Source of the DNA: Macrothele yani
Taxonomy: Eukaryota > Arthropoda > Arachnida > Araneae > Macrothelidae
Assembly (NCBI GenBank): GCA_039090855.1
Contig: CM076990.1
Coordinates: 199,645,232-199,709,231 of the forward strand
Length of the DNA: 64,000 nucleotides
Reading direction: 5' to 3'
In this document: one piece after another, positions 45,100 through 54,836 of the stretch
Layout of the letters: every line of letters begins with the position of its first letter
Numbering within the stretch: the stretch's first letter is position 1
Notes under the pieces: generated by a model
Databases searched by the model: none
The model's input: only the letters and a program-made list of their open reading frames with translations
What the model was told of the DNA's origin: nothing
Position numbers and translations under genes: made by a program

Positions 45100-45558
45100 C
45101 GTCAGTCCGTCCGCACGATAACTGGTGTAAAAATGGTTCGATTTCGATGAAATTTTAGTATGTGGTAGGGGACCACCTGGGGACGAACCCTATTGCAAAT
45201 GGGACAAATGGGATCAAAGGTCATGCCGTAGTTGCGGGATCCATTCTATTGCACTTATGCGTCATAACTTGGGTAAATATGGTTCAATTTCAATGAAATT
45301 TTACTATGTGGTAGGGGACCGCCTGCGGACGAACCCTATTCAAAATGGGTGAATTGGGGTCAAAGGTCAGGACATAAGAGCGGTATGTATTCCATTGCCC
45401 TTATGCGTCATAATGTGCGTAAAAATGGTTCGATGTTGACAAAATTTCAGTATGTGGTAGGGGACCACCTGGGGACGAACCCTATTAAAAATGGATGAAA
45501 TGGGGTCAAAGGTCAGGACATAGGATTGCGATCCATTCCATCGCCCTTATCCCATACT
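45100..45558. repeat. 146-bp tandem repeat array, left part (3 units)
   Basis: About three units with a period near 146 bp are marked by AAAATGGTTCGATTTCGATG, TATGTGGTAGGGGACCACCT, GGGGACGAACCCTATT, GGGGTCAAAGGTCA and TTATGCGTCATAACTT. The same unit continues at 46620-47240 beyond a fold-back insertion. Confidence 0.92.
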
Positions 45559-45563
45559 ATTAA

Positions 45564-46289
45564 GGTGGACGTCAAGTAATTTTGCTTCCTATACTTCCAA
45601 TGGGAAAACTTTTGTACACATTTCCTTCACAATTAATGTGTTCGTAAGGTTGAAAATTTGAGCATCGATTAAAATAACTTCATATTATAACTTGGAATAC
45701 TTAATATTTTGTAAAACATAACCATAATTATATTTAAAATCAATAATTTTTCCTTTGGTGGTGTTGAAACCAGAAAAAGGATGGCGCAATCTGTACTTTG
45801 ATGACGTCAGTAGACAAGCAAATGTTGGATTGCATAATTATGGTTATGTTTTAGAAAATATTAGGTATTCCAACCCAGGCAGCACAGCCTTGCAATTTAA
45901 TGTAGGCCCAACATTGAGCCACCGGCTTCCGTTCCTAAAAGACGGAGGCTCAGTGTTGGGCCTACGTTAAACTGCAAGGCTGTGCTACCTGGGAAGTTAT
46001 AAAACAAAGCTATTTTAATCGATGTTCAAATTTTCATCCTTGTGAACGCATTAATTGTCCAGAAAAAAGATGGCGCAACCTGTATTTTCATGACGTCAGT
46101 AGACAAACAAATGTTGGATTGCATAATTATGGTTATGTTTTAGAAAATATTAAGTATTGCAAGTTATAAAATGAAGATATTTTAATCGATGTTCAAATTG
46201 TCATCCTTGGAACGCATTAATTGGGAAGAAAATGTGTACAGAAATTTTTCCATTCAAAGTACAAGAAGCAAAATTACTTTACGTTCACC
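45564..46289. mobile_element. Fold-back element with long inverted repeats and TTAA flanks
   Basis: The left end GGTGGACGTCAAGTAATTTT and right end AAATTACTTTACGTTCACC are inverted. The inverted similarity extends about 170 bp inward from each end (45564-45735 against about 46115-46289). TTAA borders both sides (45560-45563 and 46290-46293), the duplication of piggyBac- or Kolobok-type elements. The interior holds a partial direct repeat of the right arm (from about 45768), into which a 120-bp palindromic MITE has inserted. No transposase is present. Confidence 0.82.
45874..45993. mobile_element. 120-bp palindromic MITE with paralogous empty site
   Basis: Arms of about 47 bp start CCCAGGCAGCACAGCCTTGC and end with the complement GCTACCTGGG, around a loop of about 26 bp. 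The direct repeat at about 46143-46176 preserves the pre-insertion sequence (TATTGCAAGTTATA). Comparison shows the element sits between CCAA and AAGTTATA, so only AA seems duplicated. The ORF crossing it is an accident of the palindrome. Confidence 0.85.
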
Positions 46290-46619
46290 TTAAGGGAGCA
46301 ATTCTTGTATATATGTAAATTTTATTTTGAAAACGACTCAAAGGATTTTAATGAAAGTTGTTAACCTACCGTTTTCTGGTACTAGAAATCGATTTGGCTT
46401 GATCTCGACTTTAAGAAAATTTGTTTAGTGGGTTAAATAACCACCCCAAATTTCTACGTTTTTAGTGTAGTGTCATGGCGTCGTGGCATTAGATATTGGC
46501 GCGCGGTCATGCCATCTGTCTCGTTACGTCACGCGCTGTGTGTGGATCCTATTAAAGTTTTATGATGTCACACTCTTGCGAGCAGATGGTCGCGATTTCC
46601 ATCTGCCTCATTAAGTCAC

Positions 46620-47240
46620 GCATTGTGTGCGTATGTTCGTCCGCACGATAACTCGCGTAAAAATCGTTCGATTTCGATGAAATTTTAGTATGTGGTAGGG
46701 GAACACCTGGGAAGGAACCCTATTGAAAGTGAACGAAATGGGGTCAAAGGTCAGGACATAGGAGAGGGATCCATTCCGCTGCTCTTATGCGTCATAACTA
46801 ACGTAAAAAAGGTTCGATTTCAATTTAATTTTAGTTTGTGGTAGGGGACCACCTGGGGACAAACCGTATTGAAAATTGGCGAAATGGAGGTCAAAGGTCA
46901 GGACATAGGAGCAGAATCACTTCCATTGCCATTATGCGTCATAACTTATGTAAAAATGTTTCGATTTGGATGAAATGTTAGTATGTTGTAGGGACCTGCC
47001 TGGGGACGAATCCTATTGAAAATGGGCGAAATGGGGTCAAAGGTCAGGACACAGAAGCAGGACCTATTCCATAGACCTTATGCATCATAACTTACGTAAA
47101 ATTGCTTCGATTGCGACAAAACTTTATCATGTTATTTCGGAGGTATACTGAACCAGTTCTGTTGAATATCATCGAAATGGGATCAAAGGTCAGGGCACAG
47201 GAATGAGATTTATTCCGCAGCCATTTTCCTCATAACTTGA
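46620..47240. repeat. 146-bp tandem repeat array, right part (about 4 units)
   Basis: Continuation of the array with units starting near 46660, 46803, 46950 and 47097. The last unit has decayed most. Between 46294 and 46620 there is single-copy sequence including the GC-richer phrase GGCATTAGATATTGGCGCGC. The array shows no coding potential. Confidence 0.9.
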
Positions 47241-47593
47241 GTAATGATTTCTAGTATGTTGGAAAGCGTATCATAATCAATGCATTGCATGATCAATTCC
47301 AATTAGTAGTTCTAATTCTGACTATTATATAGCTCTAATCATTCTACTATTCTCTTTTACGTGCGATATTTCAAAGTAACTTGTACAAAATTCTAGCGGA
47401 TAATGCTTACCTTGGCATTCCTTTCTAGCGATGGGAACATTTCACGCACGTGTTTTCCGGTCTTTGTTGATGTTATTGTTCTAAAGTCCGTTGTATGCGA
47501 TGACTGGCTTTATTTCTCACACTTTGCGCTGGGTATACTTATTGGATCTTTGCCTTAGGATTCCAAACACATCAATTTTTACCGTTCTTTATA

Positions 47594-47631
47594 CTCGAAA
47601 TTTTTGCCCATCCTCTGGGCATCCTCAGGAG
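47594..47631 (-). ncRNA. Hammerhead ribozyme-like motif, Penelope-like element 3
   Basis: On the minus strand it reads CTC, CTGAGGA, a perfect 6-bp stem II TGCCCA/TGGGCA with a GAGGA loop, AAAA in place of GAAA, TTTC, then GAG closing stem I. Layout and size match the motifs of elements 1 and 2 although stem sequences differ. The G to A change in the GAAA box suggests that this copy is inactive. Confidence 0.58.
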
Positions 47632-47869
47632 CGTGGCGACTTTACCACCGATGTTCGTGGTTAACTTCGCGCTAATGGAGTCCGATACTCCTTGTTGCCA
47701 TTCGTCGGATATACTTTCCTGGATATATTTCGTTATCAAGCCCGGCTGGCGCCATCTATGTTTCATTAAAAACAACTTTTTTTTTTAATTTTTTTTAATT
47801 TTTTTTTTTTTTAAATTTCTTCTCCTATCCTGGTTTTTCTTGTCTTATTAGTTCTTTCCAAAGGCCCGA

Positions 47870-48480
47870 TCATGTGCTAGGGTCGTTCTGGTTACATACC
47901 CTTGCTTTATTTTTATAGATTAATATTGCTTCTTTCCTCCTCATTTGCCTTTCCGATTTTTTATTCTTTTTTAGCATTTTAATTTCATCGAATTTTGGGA
48001 ATGTCCGGTTTTCCATGCAGAATTGCACTAAAGCAGTTTGGCTTCTTTTTTTTGCCAATTAGATATGTGTTGTTTAAGTCTTTTTTTTAATCTGTTTTTC
48101 GTACTTCCAATGTACGATATTGGGGGTATATGTGCAATTGGAATTTCGTAGGTTCCTGATTCTTCTAGCATTTTTTTCTGTTTTTTTTGTTGACAGTCAT
48201 ACTTTTCACGGTGTGCACTGAGCTTCCTAGTTGTAACTCATATTTAGCACAGTGCCTATTGATTTCATTACTCACTCCTTCCAAGTATGGGAAAGCTCCA
48301 ATGTATTTCAATTTTTTCTTCCTCATCTTCCTTTGGTTGTGCACTTCTTGGCCTTCTTTACTCTGAGTCATATGCTTTTTACTCTCATGTATCCATTTAT
48401 TAATTAGCTTGCTCGGGTACCCATACTCTTGTGCTATTTTCGAGATAAACTCTAGCTCTTGATTTTTTAGCCTGTTGTTA
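47870..48480 (-). pseudogene. Penelope-like element 3 connector and GIY-YIG domain (broken)
   Basis: The minus strand reads KLKYIGAFPYLEGVSNEINR, then CAKYELQLGSSVHTVK at 48371-48165. A frame change follows to ESGTYEIPIAHIPPISYIGS then TKNRLKKRLKQH near 48160-48060, and then to SQTALVQFCMENRTFPKFDE with KEAILIYKNKARVCNQND (48058-47870). GTYE...SYIGSTKNRLKKRLKQH is a GIY-YIG signature, and the later KEAILI holds the conserved glutamate. Two or more frameshifts. Confidence 0.75.
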
Positions 48481-49595
48481 GATGTGTGTGTGTGTACGCT
48501 CGCCGTATCAAGTTTACTATGCTGTTTTTTTTATGTATCACTGGATGGTGCGACGAGTATGGAATCAGTACAGGTATGTAAGTTGCTTTTCTGAACACCG
48601 AGTATTCAAAACTATTTTTGTTTTTCTTTAGTTGGATGTCCAGGAAGGATAGGCAATTATCCTCTTCAAACTCAATAGTTAGCTCTATGGTGTTACAGAT
48701 TTTTCTAAACTGCTGTGCTAGATCTTGTAGCTTGACTTTGTTAAGTTTAGACATTATAATAATGTCGTCTACATATCGAGCATAAAGTATTGGTTTTTCA
48801 GGTAGATTTTGAATAATTTCTTTTTCGAGGCATGCCATAATCACTTCTGCGTATAATGCCGATAATGGGGATCCCATAGGGCCACCTTGCGTTTGTTTAA
48901 ATATATTTCCTTCAAAATGGAAGATGTTGTTTTCCTTGATGAAATATAAGGTATTCTTTAGCTCTTTCAGTTGTGACAAGTTTAGTTCTTTGTTGATGCT
49001 TAGTTGTTGCATAATCAATTCGATGGCTAGCTCGACAGGAGTGTTTGGGTATAACGTTAGCCTTAACGTCCATGGAGGCCATAGTTATTTGCTCTAGGTC
49101 TTGACTAATTAATTTGATTTTTTCTATAAACTCATAGCTATTCTTTAATGTATATTGATTCCTCATGAATATTGGGGATAGATAGTTGTATATCTTTTTT
49201 TCTAGGTTGATGAGTGGTGAGTTTTTTCTCGATAGAATCAGTCTTAAAGGTGTGTTTTCTTTATGTGTTTTAATTTTTGGCATCCCTGCTCCCATTGGAG
49301 GGTTTGCATTTTTTATTTCAGTTGGTAACGTGCTGTGGTTCCTTATATTAGCCAGAAAGGTAAGTTGTTTGTCGGTGGGATCTTTGTTGATGCTATCGCA
49401 CTGTAGCTCTGAGATGGCCGTCCGCATTTTATCATTATATTCCAAAGTGTCCATAATAACAATTTGCCCTGTTTTGTCCGCTTCGCAGAATTTGATCGTG
49501 GGGTCTTTGCAAAGATTTAATAGTTGTTTTCTGTCATACTTCAATTTATTAATCTTGCAGTTTTTTTTGTGCTTAGCATTATACTCTTTAAGCAT
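48467..49595 (-). pseudogene. Penelope-like element 3 reverse transcriptase (one frameshift)
   Basis: 49595-48912 carries the N-terminal part: IKFCEADKTGQIVIMDTLEY, then MPKIKTHKENTPLRLILSRK and QITMASMDVKA. A frameshift near 49055 moves the frame to 49018-48467, which holds QTQGGPMGSPLSALYAEVIM, the catalytic box ARYVDDIIIM and CLSFLDIQLKK. The catalytic aspartates look intact. The upstream start is not clear and the 5' part may be missing. Confidence 0.82.
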
Positions 49596-49620
49596 GATTC
49601 TGAATAGCTTAAATCTTAGA

Positions 49621-50211
49621 TCGGTAGCATGCTCTGAATGTACTCACTGCACAATATCTTCTAAGATAGGAATGATTTTACTAACTTGTTAAATTGAAAC
49701 ATAGCCCATCAGATTTACCCAACTTTGGTTTAAATTTTAATTATTGATTGTGATGTTTGGTATTTAGAACTTTTATTAATGTTACAGTATTAGCTTCATA
49801 TTTCTTATTTTTGAAAATATCAAAGTTTGCATTTACCTAAATAAAAGAGAGTATGATATCTTGGTACCAGCTGAAATCACCATTTCAAAATAATTTAAGA
49901 TCAGCAATTATTTTATTTTAACATCAGTAAAAAGCTGTACTGTGCTGAAAAAAGGCTAGGCTATTTTGTCCAACATGTTTGGTTTTATAAATCATTAAAT
50001 GCATTTCCATTCTGAATAACTGATTGTTATTTTTGATAAATTCTGTCATCTTTGTAGAAGTTATGAAACTTACATCTCTGATTTTTTTATTACTGTTCAA
50101 AAAACCACAGAGTGTGGAGATTTTCTGATGATATATAATGTTTTTCTTAGCATAGTTTTCAGAGAAAAAGTTCTAATTTGGAAATTGCAGTACTTTTGAT
50201 AACAACATCAT
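49621..50211. other. Intron interval without recognised features
   Basis: AT-rich sequence with no identifiable element; it ends at the target duplication of the RTE-A copy that follows. Confidence 0.55.
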
Positions 50212-50245
50212 ATATTATATTTCTGTGAGCTATTAGATCAGAAAT

Positions 50246-51145
50246 CAGCAAAACGAAGGTGGTTTAGATAATCTCCATTAATCTTTATCCCCTTGTTTTT
50301 CAGTCGCTGAGCTGGGAAAACAAGGGGATAAAGATTAATGGAGATTATCTAACCCACCTTCATTTTGCTGATGACGTAGTCATTTTTGCAACTACCCCAT
50401 CAGAGCTGCAGAGTATGATCCAGGAACTTGCTGACAAGAGTAAAGAAGTGGGATTAAAAATGAACTTTCAGAAGACAAAAGTGATGTTCAATGCTTTTAC
50501 AAGAAATGAAGATTTATCGATTGATGGAGAAAAGCTGGAGATAACAGACACGTACGTTTATCTTGGACAGCAGATATCAAGTGAGGGTCACATTGATGAA
50601 GAAATTAATCGGCGTACAAAACTTGCCTGGAGAGCTTTTGGAAGAAACAGCATAATTTTCAAGAGCAATATGCCATTATGTCTTAAAAGAAAAGTGTTTG
50701 ATCAATGCATCCTTCCAGTGCTTACGTATGGTGCAGAGACGTGGACCTTAACTAAAAGAGACATACAAAGGCTGCAGACAACTCAAAGCAGCATGGAGAG
50801 GTGCATGCTTGGTGTAACCAGGAGAGATAAGAAGAGGAACTCGTGGATCCGAAAAATGACAAGAGTGGAAGACATCATGATCAGAGTTAAATCCCTGAAA
50901 TGGCAATGGGCTGGACATACTGCCAGAAGGACAGATCATCGATGGACAGCCGAAATTTTAGATTGGATTCCAAGGGACAGGAAAAGACCCAGAAGAAGAC
51001 CACATGGGAGATGGGTGGATGAAATTCGAAAGTATGCAGGGGTGACATGGAGGAGACTGGCACAAGACAGACCGTTGTGGAGGAAACTTGGGGAGACCTT
51101 CGCCCAGCAGTGGATTGATAATGGTTGACAATGATGATGATGATG
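50246..51145 (+). mobile_element. RTE-type LINE, family A copy 5, with inverted 5' end
   Basis: A plus-strand 5'-truncated copy (about 50300-51145) ends in (ATG)n. Its first 60 bp are preceded by an inverted copy of the same stretch (about 50246-50300), making a hairpin. The insertion is bracketed by a 34-bp direct repeat (50212-50245 and 51146-51179) with one mismatch. The long duplication and inverted 5' end fit target-primed reverse transcription with twin priming or snap-back. It sits at the 5' end of RTE-B copy 2. Confidence 0.93.
50415..51128 (+). pseudogene. RTE-A copy 5 RT C-terminal fragment (open)
   Basis: An open frame of 237 codons begins just after the catalytic box (HFADDVVIFATTP lies immediately upstream at about 50360-50410). 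It continues through GLKMNFQKTKVMFNAFTRNE, the AETWTLTKRDIQRL region and RRPHGRWVDEI to a normal stop. No internal stop is present, so this is a young insertion. Only the last quarter of the protein is encoded. Confidence 0.88.
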
Positions 51146-51151
51146 ATATTA

Positions 51152-52898
51152 TATTTCTGTGAGTTATTAGATCAGAAATGCAAAGATGATTCTGAGACAG
51201 ACACAGATGATGTCACAGTGAGGGATGGAAGCACAGGAGGGATCTCAAGAGAAGAAGTCTGTAAAGCTCTAAAACCTCTTCAGAATGGTAAGGCTCCGGG
51301 AGTTGATGGCATAACTGCCGAGATGTTGAAATATGGTGGTGTGACTCTGTAATTGACTGGTTAACTGAAATTTGCCAGTTGTGCTGGGAGTTAGGAATGC
51401 TCCCTCGGGATTGGAAGGATGCTATTATTGTTTCCTTGTATAAGGGAAAAGGTGATCAGACTGAATGCAAGAACTATCGTGGTATTAGCCTACTGAGTGT
51501 GCCAGGGAAAGTGTTTGGTAAGGTTGTTATTGATAAAGTACGGGGTCTTACATCAGAGAAAGTGTGGGATGTTCACAGTGGTTTTATGCCTGGTAAAGGC
51601 TGCACTAACCAGATTTTTGCATTACGCACAATGTTTGAAAAGTACTTGGCTGTTGGTAAGAAAGTTTTTGCTGCCTTCATATATTTAGAGAAAGCTTATG
51701 ACCGAGTAAATAGGACACTTTTGTGGAAGGTATTGAATGAATATGGTGTTACTGGGAATCTACTTAATAGGGTAAAAGCCATGTATGCTGGTAGTAGAGC
51801 TTGTGTACGAGTGAATGGTGTTTTATCAAAATGGTTTACTATTGGTGCAGGAGTTAGACAAGGTTGTGTAATGTTACCATGGGTGTTTAATATATTTATA
51901 GGCGCGTGCATGCGTGATGCCAAAATAGATGATAGTGGTTTATGTTTTGGTGATATCCGTGTGTGCAGATTGCTGTATGCTGATGACACTGTCCTGTTGG
52001 CAGAGAGCAAAAGTGATTTGCAGAGTATGTTGTCTTGGGTGTACAAAGTTTGCATGAAATTCAAATTGAGTATAAATAAGGGAAAAACCAAAGTTATGGT
52101 TTTTGAGAGAGGAACTGGTAGCACTGAATGTAATGTAAGTCTAAATGGCACTGTGATTGACCAAATGAGTGAGTTTGTGTATTTAGGAAGCATGTTTGAC
52201 AGAGAGAACAAATTGGATGGTGAAATTAGTAGGCAAGTGAATTCTTCATTGAAAGTCATAGCTGCTCTGGGAGGTTTTCACAGGAATGATGGGTTCTCTA
52301 GAGAGTCCCACATGGCAGTGTATGAAAATGTAATTGTTCCTACTCTGATGTATGGCAGTGAAACCTGGGTACTGCAGAAGAAACATAGGAGTCGTTTGTG
52401 TGCTGGAGAAATGCGTTACTTACGGGGGGAGGGGGGGGGTTGTGGCAAGAAATGGTCTGATTGTGTGAGGAATGAAGATGTATTGCAGTTGTGTGATGTG
52501 AAGCAAAATGTTGTTAGCAAGGTGGAGACTAATATGCTTTGGTGGTTTGGCCATGTTGAAAGAATTAGTGATGAAATGCTTACTAAGAAAATCTTTTCAG
52601 CCCAAGTGGCAGGAAGGAAAGGCAGAGGAAGGCCAAGGAAGACATGGGTGGATCAGATTCAGGAGTGCCTGCATGAGAAAAAGATTATGAGTATGAAGTA
52701 TAAAAGATCTTGTGTACGGCATGTAATGGATATCAGTGAAGCCCGAGTTGTATGTCAAGATCACTGTAAATGGAAAAGTTTGATACGACAACAGTAAGTA
52801 AAAATATCTGGTAGTTTGTATTTCTTTTTGGAGCTAACCTCTGAATCTCAGAGAACAGCTTAGTGATATGTATGTATGTATGTATATATGTATGAATA
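51152..52898 (+). mobile_element. RTE-like LINE, family B copy 2 (5' truncated)
   Basis: A plus-strand copy that starts inside the RT N-terminal region; its first bases lie in the target duplication of RTE-A copy 5. It ends with the family 3' UTR (GAGCTAACCTCTGAATCTCA) and a (TATG)n tail at 52868-52893. It is much better preserved than copy 1. Confidence 0.85.
51379..52797 (+). CDS. RTE-B copy 2 reverse transcriptase, open for 472 codons
   Basis: A single frame reads WELGMLPRDWKDAIIVSLYK, KNYRGISLLSVPGKVFGKVV, then motif A as FAAFIYLEKAYDRVN. The motif continues with GAGVRQGCVMLPWVFNIFIG, the catalytic box RLLYADDTVLLAES, LSINKGKTKVMVFERG, and the C-terminal LMYGSETWVLQKKH and RKGRGRPRKTW. 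In motif A the first, metal-binding aspartate (FID in copy 1) is Tyr, so catalysis should be lost. A small expansion of G residues near 52424-52438 adds glycines (RGEGGGCG). Just upstream, 51125-51352 carries the preceding RT segment in another frame (EVCKALKPLQNGKAPGVDGI). Confidence 0.88.
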   Translation: MCWELGMLPRDWKDAIIVSLYKGKGDQTECKNYRGISLLSVPGKVFGKVVIDKVRGLTSEKVWDVHSGFMPGKGCTNQIFALRTMFEKYLAVGKKVFAAFIYLEKAYDRVNRTLLWKVLNEYGVTGNLLNRVKAMYAGSRACVRVNGVLSKWFTIGAGVRQGCVMLPWVFNIFIGACMRDAKIDDSGLCFGDIRVCRLLYADDTVLLAESKSDLQSMLSWVYKVCMKFKLSINKGKTKVMVFERGTGSTECNVSLNGTVIDQMSEFVYLGSMFDRENKLDGEISRQVNSSLKVIAALGGFHRNDGFSRESHMAVYENVIVPTLMYGSETWVLQKKHRSRLCAGEMRYLRGEGGGCGKKWSDCVRNEDVLQLCDVKQNVVSKVETNMLWWFGHVERISDEMLTKKIFSAQVAGRKGRGRPRKTWVDQIQECLHEKKIMSMKYKRSCVRHVMDISEARVVCQDHCKWKSLIRQQ

Positions 52899-53139
52899 AA
52901 TCATCATCATCATCATCATTGTCAACCATTATCAATCCACTGCTGGACGAAGGTCTCCCCAAGTTTCCTCCACAACGGTCTGTCTTGTGCCAGTCTCCTC
53001 CATGTCACTCCCGCATATTTACGAATTTCATCCACCCATCTCCCATGTGGTCTTTTTCTGGGTCTTTTCCTGTCCCTTGGAATCCAATCTAAAATTTCGG
53101 CTGTCCATCTATGGTCTGTCCTTCTGGCAGTATGTCCAG
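52899..53139 (-). mobile_element. RTE-type LINE, family A copy 6 (3' fragment)
   Basis: The (CAT)n tail at 52899-52920 directly follows the (TATG)n tail of RTE-B copy 2. Only about 240 bp of the family A 3' end are present, encoding GHTARRTDHRWTAEILDWIP through the C-terminus. Antisense to the host gene and about 240 bp upstream of its fourth exon. Confidence 0.92.
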
Positions 53140-53378
53140 TATGTAGTTTAATATCAGGAATACTAACTAAGATCATATGTTTATGTTGTTATGCAAGTGT
53201 GAATTAATTTTTAGTCAACTGTTTTAATTTTGCAAACTTTTTTTTTTGAGATATTTTGATGAATGTAAAATACCATATATTGTGCAGCAAAATAAATATA
53301 CTGTTAATTATTTTTTTCCTCTGTTTATTCGTCATGATGTTTAATTGCACAGTTTTAGTGTCCTTCTTTTCTTTGAAG

Positions 53379-53514
53379 ATACAAGCTGCATGTGATCATT
53401 GATGAGGTATATGCCTTGTCTGTGTTTTCAGAAGAAGTGACATTTCAAAGTGTGTTGAAGTTTCCTGAATTGCCAGATTCTCAAAGAACTCATGTTCTAT
53501 ATGGTATTAGTAAG
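53379..53514 (+). CDS. Exon of the ACC synthase-like aminotransferase, PLP-lysine block (exon 4 of 4 seen)
   Basis: The acceptor TTTTCTTTGAAG ends at 53378 and the donor GTGAGA starts at 53515. The first base completes the split Glu codon from the exon at 33266. The frame then reads YKLHVIIDEVYALSVFSEEV, TFQSVLKFPELPDSQRTHVL and YGISK. DEVY supplies the aspartate that pairs with the pyridine nitrogen and the neighbouring tyrosine. SVF..., FxSVL and LPDxQRTHVxxGxSK are characteristic of the ACCS branch. The last codon, AAG at 53512-53514, is the lysine that forms the Schiff base with PLP. The intron leaves in phase 0; the next exon, expected to begin DFG, was not found before 64000. Confidence 0.93.
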
Positions 53515-53672
53515 GTGAGATAATTTTATGAGAAACACTGAAATTTTTTTTTCCAGAGCAAAAGTCAGGAACTTTGTTGAATCAAGAGCCAAAGCAAAAA
53601 CATAAAAAAACAATATTTAAATTATAATAAGTGCAAATTATTATATTTTAGGAAAAGCAGAACTATATCATG

Positions 53673-53846
53673 CAAGTAGATATGCCTCAGAACATTTTAA
53701 AAGTACATCGTCCTGGAACAGGAATTGAACCCGCAGCTCCCGATTTACGTTTGAGTATGTTACCGTTGCACCACCCTGAACAAGGAACCTCCAAGCAACT
53801 GAGGATGTGTAATTTTCAAGTTTCCTGAGGCATGTCTACTTACTTG
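53673..53846. mobile_element. Fold-back element with a tRNA-like core
   Basis: The ends CAAGTAGATATGCCTCAG (53673) and CTGAGGCATGTCTACTTACT are inverted. Between them, read on the minus strand, lie TGGTGCAACGG (53773-53763), fitting a pol III A box, and GGTTCAATTCC (53731-53721), fitting a B box, at tRNA spacing. It may be a tRNA-derived SINE captured between inverted repeats or a tRNA pseudogene. It is unrelated to the SINE family at 20522 and 55110. Confidence 0.6.
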
Positions 53847-54836
53847 ATTAATTTGGCATCCATCTGCCTGTAACATCTATTTTACTATTATCAGAACTAT
53901 ATCGTATTTTGCAATTTAAAAAGTTTCATCATCATTATCTCACATCTACAGACTCCACAGTGTTCAGGTTAAAGCTGCACAAAACAAATTAAAAGAGAGA
54001 GAGAGAAAGACTAAATCAGAACTAATACTAGTTTACATTAACTTTATCCATCTCTTTATGATTCCAAGATTTTTTGTACATTACATACTGCTACAATTAT
54101 TCAGTAATCACCTGTTTCACACCTTCATTGCATTTTGTGTAATTTACCCCCTTGATATTCAGCCTGCTACATAAAATACATCTGTCTAGATAATATTCCT
54201 TCTCCTTTATAATATACATCTAAAACACTTTACTTTGTTTTCATTAACTATATTTTTAATTGAAATATTCACCTTAAATGTAATATTTGTATTGCTGGTC
54301 CTACCATGTCATTAAATACATTTGTTTTCCACTGATATTTTCATTACCATGGTAACCACTTTCAATCTCCCAATGAGACCCATACTTTGTACCCAACTTC
54401 CACTACCATAAAAACAGGGTGGGTCTAAATACTGTAATGCATAAATGAAGATAATTTTTCTCTGCCAATGTATTTTTGTAGTAAAAATATTCTTTTGTAG
54501 CTGATATCAAACCTTTCCAGCCTAGCTATTTCTGTTCCTGAGTTCATTATGAAACTTTTCTGCCTGATCAGTTACTGAAGTACCTGTCAAGTGCATTCAT
54601 TTAAACCATGCAATTGAGTGTTGTGAGATCTGATTCAGCACAATTGATGGACTTCTCAACAGTTTTCTTTATTCCAAAATTATTAGAAGTCCTGTTCAGG
54701 TGGTTAAGATTATACTACAAGCTACTAACAATATTAGGAATTAGGACTGAACCACAAACACACAGGAAACTGCTGATATTAAAGTCACTTACTTCATTAT
54801 CAGTCATGAAATTACTTTCATTAACCGACTTATCTA
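53847..54836. other. Interval without recognised features
   Basis: AT-rich intron sequence. A short (GA)n stretch lies at about 53995-54006. No exon-like or transposon-like block was recognised. Confidence 0.55.

Larger units (their letters stand above)
47540..49620 (-). mobile_element. Penelope-like element 3 (distinct family)
   Basis: A minus-strand RT plus GIY-YIG unit whose protein differs clearly from elements 1 and 2, with more lysine-rich connectors and a GGPMGSPLSALYAEV block. The 3' part carries a hammerhead-like motif at 47594-47631. The exact ends and target duplication were not found, and no inverted partner copy is present. It lies in the intron between exons 3 and 4 of the host gene. 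Confidence 0.82.

Noticed and set aside
45755..45970. 71-codon plus-strand ORF
   Set aside because: It runs through the palindromic MITE and the fold-back repeat; the sequence is explained by those repeats.
45100..47240. CRISPR-like array
   Set aside because: Units are long contiguous 146-bp repeats without unique spacers in an animal genome; it is a tandem satellite-like array.
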